Of a stretch of DNA of 64,000 bases, positions 61,401-64,000 are shown one piece after another. The stretch's first letter is position 1; every line of letters begins with the position of its first letter. A program made the translations under genes and the position numbers. The notes under the pieces are model-generated. The model saw only the letters and a program-made list of their open reading frames with translations, had not been told where the DNA came from and searched no databases. Source of the DNA: Hephaestia caeni (GTDB taxonomy: Bacteria; Pseudomonadota; Alphaproteobacteria; Sphingomonadales; Sphingomonadaceae); assembly GCF_003550065.1 (NCBI RefSeq), contig NZ_QXDC01000002.1, positions 911,306 through 975,305 on the forward strand. Reading direction: 5' to 3'.

Positions 61401-63161
61401 ATGACAAACTCTTGCCCTTCCCATTCCAATCCAGAACCATTGGACGGGATCACCCAGACGCTCGATCGTGCGGCAGCCGCCCTTGTATCGCAGCTTACCT
61501 CAGGTCTCTCGCCCATCACGATGACCCAGGCATTTCTGGACTGGAGCACGCACCTCGCGATATCGCCGGGGAAGCAGGTGCAACTTGCAGCCAAGGCAGC
61601 TCGCAAGATTGGACGCATTGCCGACTATGCCGCCCGGCGAGCAGGAAACGCCGCGGCTTTGCCAGCGATCGAACCACTGCCGCAGGACCGGCGCTTCGTC
61701 GATCCCGCTTGGACCACGCAACCCTTCGACCTGATCGCGCAGGCCTTCCTGCTGAATCAGCAATGGTGGCATGCGGCCACCACCGGCATCGGCGGCGTCT
61801 CCCGGCATCATGAGGACATGGTCAATTTCGCGGCGCGACAATTCCTCGATGTCTTCGCGCCGACCAATTTTCTCGCCACCAATCCAGTGCTTCAGCGCAA
61901 GATCATCGAGACCGGCGGGCGATGCCTTGTCGAAGGGACACGGCACTGGTGGGAAGATGCACAACGCCTGAGCCGCGGCGAGCCGCCCGTCGGCTCCGAG
62001 CAGTTTGCTGTTGGCGAGACGGTGGCCGTGACGCCCGGCAAGGTGGTCTACCGCAACCACCTTATCGAGCTCATTCAATATGCGCCGACGACGGAAACCG
62101 TCCACCCCGAGCCGATCCTGATCGTGCCGGCCTGGATCATGAAATATTATATTCTCGATCTCTCGCCCAATAATTCGCTGATCCGCTGGCTCGTCGACCA
62201 GGGGCATACGGTGTTCGCGATCTCCTGGCACAATCCCGGCAGCGCGGATCGCGATCTCGACATGGATGATTATCGGCGTCTCGGCCCGATGGCCGCTCTC
62301 GAAGCCATTCAGGCAATCACCGGCTCGGACAAGGTCCATGGCCTCGGATACTGCCTGGGCGGCACGCTGCTTGCGATCACCGCCGCGGCGATGGCGCGCG
62401 ACAAAGACGAGCGCCTCGCAACCCTGACGCTGCTCGCCGCGCAGACCGAGTTCAGCGAACCGGGCGAGCTCGGCCTCTTCATCGACGAAGCCCAGCTCAA
62501 CCTGCTCGAGAATATGATGTGGAGCCGCGGCTACCTCGACAGCAGCCAGATGGGCGGCGCCTTCCAGATATTACGCTCTAACGACCTCATCTGGTCACGA
62601 ATTCTCGCCACTTATCTCATGGGTGAGCGCGAAGAGATGTCGGACCTGATGGCGTGGAATGGAGATGGGACCCGCATGCCCTATGCGATGCACAGCCAGT
62701 ATCTGCGCCAGCTCTTTCTCGGAGATGATCTGGCGGAAGGACGGTTCAAGGTCGAAGGCCGTGCGATCACATTGTCAGCATTGCGCCAGCCGCTGTTCGT
62801 GGTCGGAACCGAGCGTGACCATGTCGCGCCATGGCGTTCGGTCCACAAGATCCATTGGCTTACCAGCGCGGAAATCCGGTTCGTGCTGACCAGCGGCGGT
62901 CATAATGCCGGCATCGTCTCCGAGCCCGGCCATGCGCATCGGCAGTATCATGTCTCGACGCGCTCCCTCGACGGCCCCGCGCTTGATCCGGACGACTGGC
63001 TGGAACAGGCAGAGACGAAGGACGGCTCCTGGTGGCTCGAATGGGGCCGCTGGCTCGGCGAACATTCGAGCGAGCGCGTCGCGCCACCGGGCATGGGACA
63101 GCCGGAGGGCGCTTACCGGCCGCTCTGCGACGCACCCGGCCACTATGTGATGGAGCGCTGA
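61401..63161 (+). CDS. phaC: Class I polyhydroxyalkanoate synthase
   Basis: 586 aa. N-terminal domain (about 60-200) with FLLNQQWWHAAT typical of PhaC, and an alpha/beta-hydrolase core with the modified lipase box GYCLGG (catalytic Cys318), the Asp in VVGTERDHVAPW and the His in SGGHNAGI. WWLEWGRWLGEHS close to the C terminus is also a PhaC mark. It polymerises (R)-3-hydroxyacyl-CoA into storage granules. Two bases separate it from the MaoC-Pta gene, so they form an operon. Confidence 0.93.
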   Translation: MTNSCPSHSNPEPLDGITQTLDRAAAALVSQLTSGLSPITMTQAFLDWSTHLAISPGKQVQLAAKAARKIGRIADYAARRAGNAAALPAIEPLPQDRRFVDPAWTTQPFDLIAQAFLLNQQWWHAATTGIGGVSRHHEDMVNFAARQFLDVFAPTNFLATNPVLQRKIIETGGRCLVEGTRHWWEDAQRLSRGEPPVGSEQFAVGETVAVTPGKVVYRNHLIELIQYAPTTETVHPEPILIVPAWIMKYYILDLSPNNSLIRWLVDQGHTVFAISWHNPGSADRDLDMDDYRRLGPMAALEAIQAITGSDKVHGLGYCLGGTLLAITAAAMARDKDERLATLTLLAAQTEFSEPGELGLFIDEAQLNLLENMMWSRGYLDSSQMGGAFQILRSNDLIWSRILATYLMGEREEMSDLMAWNGDGTRMPYAMHSQYLRQLFLGDDLAEGRFKVEGRAITLSALRQPLFVVGTERDHVAPWRSVHKIHWLTSAEIRFVLTSGGHNAGIVSEPGHAHRQYHVSTRSLDGPALDPDDWLEQAETKDGSWWLEWGRWLGEHSSERVAPPGMGQPEGAYRPLCDAPGHYVMER

Positions 63162-63162
63162 G

Positions 63163-64000
63163 ATGAGCGGCCCCGAGATGATCGAGAACCGGACTTTCGA
63201 CGAGATCGTCGTGGGCGACAGCGCCAGCGTCACGCGCGTGCTGGGCGAACGCGACATCCAGCTCTTCGCGCTGGTCTCGGGCGACGTCAATCCGGCGCAT
63301 CTCGACGCCGAGTTCGCCGCCGGCGATTTGTTCGGCCGCGTAATCGCCCATGGCCTGTGGGGCGGCGGCCTCATATCGGCGGTGCTTGGCACCGAGCTAC
63401 CGGGCCCGGGCACGATCTACCTTGGGCAGAGCCTGCGCTTCCGCCGGCCGGTCGCGCTTGGCGACACGATCACCGCGACGGTCATCGCGAAGGAGAAGCG
63501 CCTCGAGCATCAGGTCATTCTGTTCGACTGCCGCTGCGTCAACCAGAAGGGCGAGGACGTGATCACCGGCGAGGCCGAGGTCCGCGCGCCGACCGAGAAG
63601 GTGCGTCGACCGCGCACCGCCCTCCCCGACGTGCAGATCGCGGACCATGACGGCTATCGCAAGCTTATCGAGCGGACAGCCGATGGCGAGCCGGTGCCGG
63701 CCGCCATCGTCCATCCCTGCAGCCCGGCCGCTATCACCGCCACCGCCAATGCGGCCGAAGCCGGTCTCATCGTCCCGCTGCTCGTGGGACCGCAGACGCG
63801 CATCCAAGCGGCGGCTGCAGAAGCCGGCAAGGATATTTCCGCCTTCCAGGTCATCGATACGCCCCACAGCCATGCCGCAGCCGCTCGCGCGGTCGAGCTG
63901 GTACGATCCGGGGAAGCGCGGCTGCTCATGAAGGGGTCGCTGCACACCGACGAGATGATGGGCGCCGTCGTGCCCTCCGCGACCGGCCTGCGCACCGAAC
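63163..64000 (+). CDS. MaoC-like enoyl-CoA hydratase / phosphate acyltransferase fusion (C-terminal part cut by window edge)
   Basis: 279 codons in the window, open to the right edge. Residues 1-140 are a MaoC hot-dog domain (FDEIVVGDSASVTRVLGERD, LVSGDVNPAHLD, AHGLWGGGLISAVLG), followed from about 160 by a phosphate acetyl/butyryltransferase domain (AAITATANAAEAGLIVPLLVGP, ARLLMKGSLHTDEMM). The MaoC part would feed (R)-3-hydroxyacyl-CoA to the PHA synthase encoded just upstream; the Pta part would handle acyl-phosphate/CoA exchange. Confidence 0.9.
   Translation, partial: MSGPEMIENRTFDEIVVGDSASVTRVLGERDIQLFALVSGDVNPAHLDAEFAAGDLFGRVIAHGLWGGGLISAVLGTELPGPGTIYLGQSLRFRRPVALGDTITATVIAKEKRLEHQVILFDCRCVNQKGEDVITGEAEVRAPTEKVRRPRTALPDVQIADHDGYRKLIERTADGEPVPAAIVHPCSPAAITATANAAEAGLIVPLLVGPQTRIQAAAAEAGKDISAFQVIDTPHSHAAAARAVELVRSGEARLLMKGSLHTDEMMGAVVPSATGLRTE

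Noticed and set aside
1..64000. CRISPR arrays, tRNA/rRNA genes, insertion sequences, prophage
   Set aside because: I saw no regularly spaced repeats, no tRNA-like or rRNA sequence, no transposase or phage structural genes in either strand.

Overview
The window looks like chromosomal DNA of a high-GC alphaproteobacterium, most likely a sphingomonad. This rests on general protein flavour, the PHA synthase / MaoC-Pta pair at the right edge and overall base composition; no rRNA, tRNA or other taxonomic marker was seen, so genus is not assigned.

Layout. (1) 1-6125, minus: type II secretion genes in the order E-F-G-H-I-J-L-M, tightly overlapping; gspM runs off the left edge and no gspK lies between J and L. 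(2) 6126-10165, plus: two tandem secreted PstS/DING-type proteins, each followed by a clear intrinsic terminator. (3) 10210-34963, minus: a long co-oriented block. In transcription order it encodes a LuxR-type regulator, a TpsB outer-membrane transporter, a coupled small ORF, a DUF2341-LamG-ExbB fusion, ExbD, a 64-aa protein, TonB, a porin, a coupled 95-aa ORF, a 4,338-aa filamentous-haemagglutinin-like TpsA, a Hint-domain protein and a TPR-sulfotransferase. (4) 35404-43447: a cell-surface-signalling set (STN-TonB protein, a second TonB, ECF sigma factor, FecR-type anti-sigma) with a GT41 (SPINDLY/OGT-like) glycosyltransferase, an HU-like protein and two more LuxR-type regulators. (5) 43749-48402: a lipoprotein / small protein / membrane protein / membrane-anchored caspase operon. 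(6) 48493-52185: kdsB, kdsD, a MarR-like regulator and a prepilin peptidase that would serve the pseudopilins of region 1. (7) 52374-60290: accessory genes (FAD protein plus degenerate trypsin-like protein, HTH protein, EEP nuclease, PIN/antitoxin/patatin, sigma-4 protein with a membrane tail). (8) 60686-64000: a hypothetical gene, phaC and a MaoC-Pta gene cut by the right edge.

The main interpretation is that regions 1-4 form one functional neighbourhood resembling, from memory, the Pseudomonas aeruginosa hxc (T2SS) - lapA/lapB - pdtA/pdtB (TPS with ExbB/ExbD/TonB) - vreAIR locus, which responds to phosphate starvation. Two sequences that match the PhoB box lie in the two key divergent promoter regions (6265-6282 and 35052-35069), which supports phosphate control. 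Additions not known to me from the Pseudomonas locus are the GT41 glycosyltransferase, sulfotransferase and Hint protein (possible TpsA modification), three LuxR solos and several small translationally coupled ORFs. The membrane-anchored caspase operon is the best candidate for an undescribed system.
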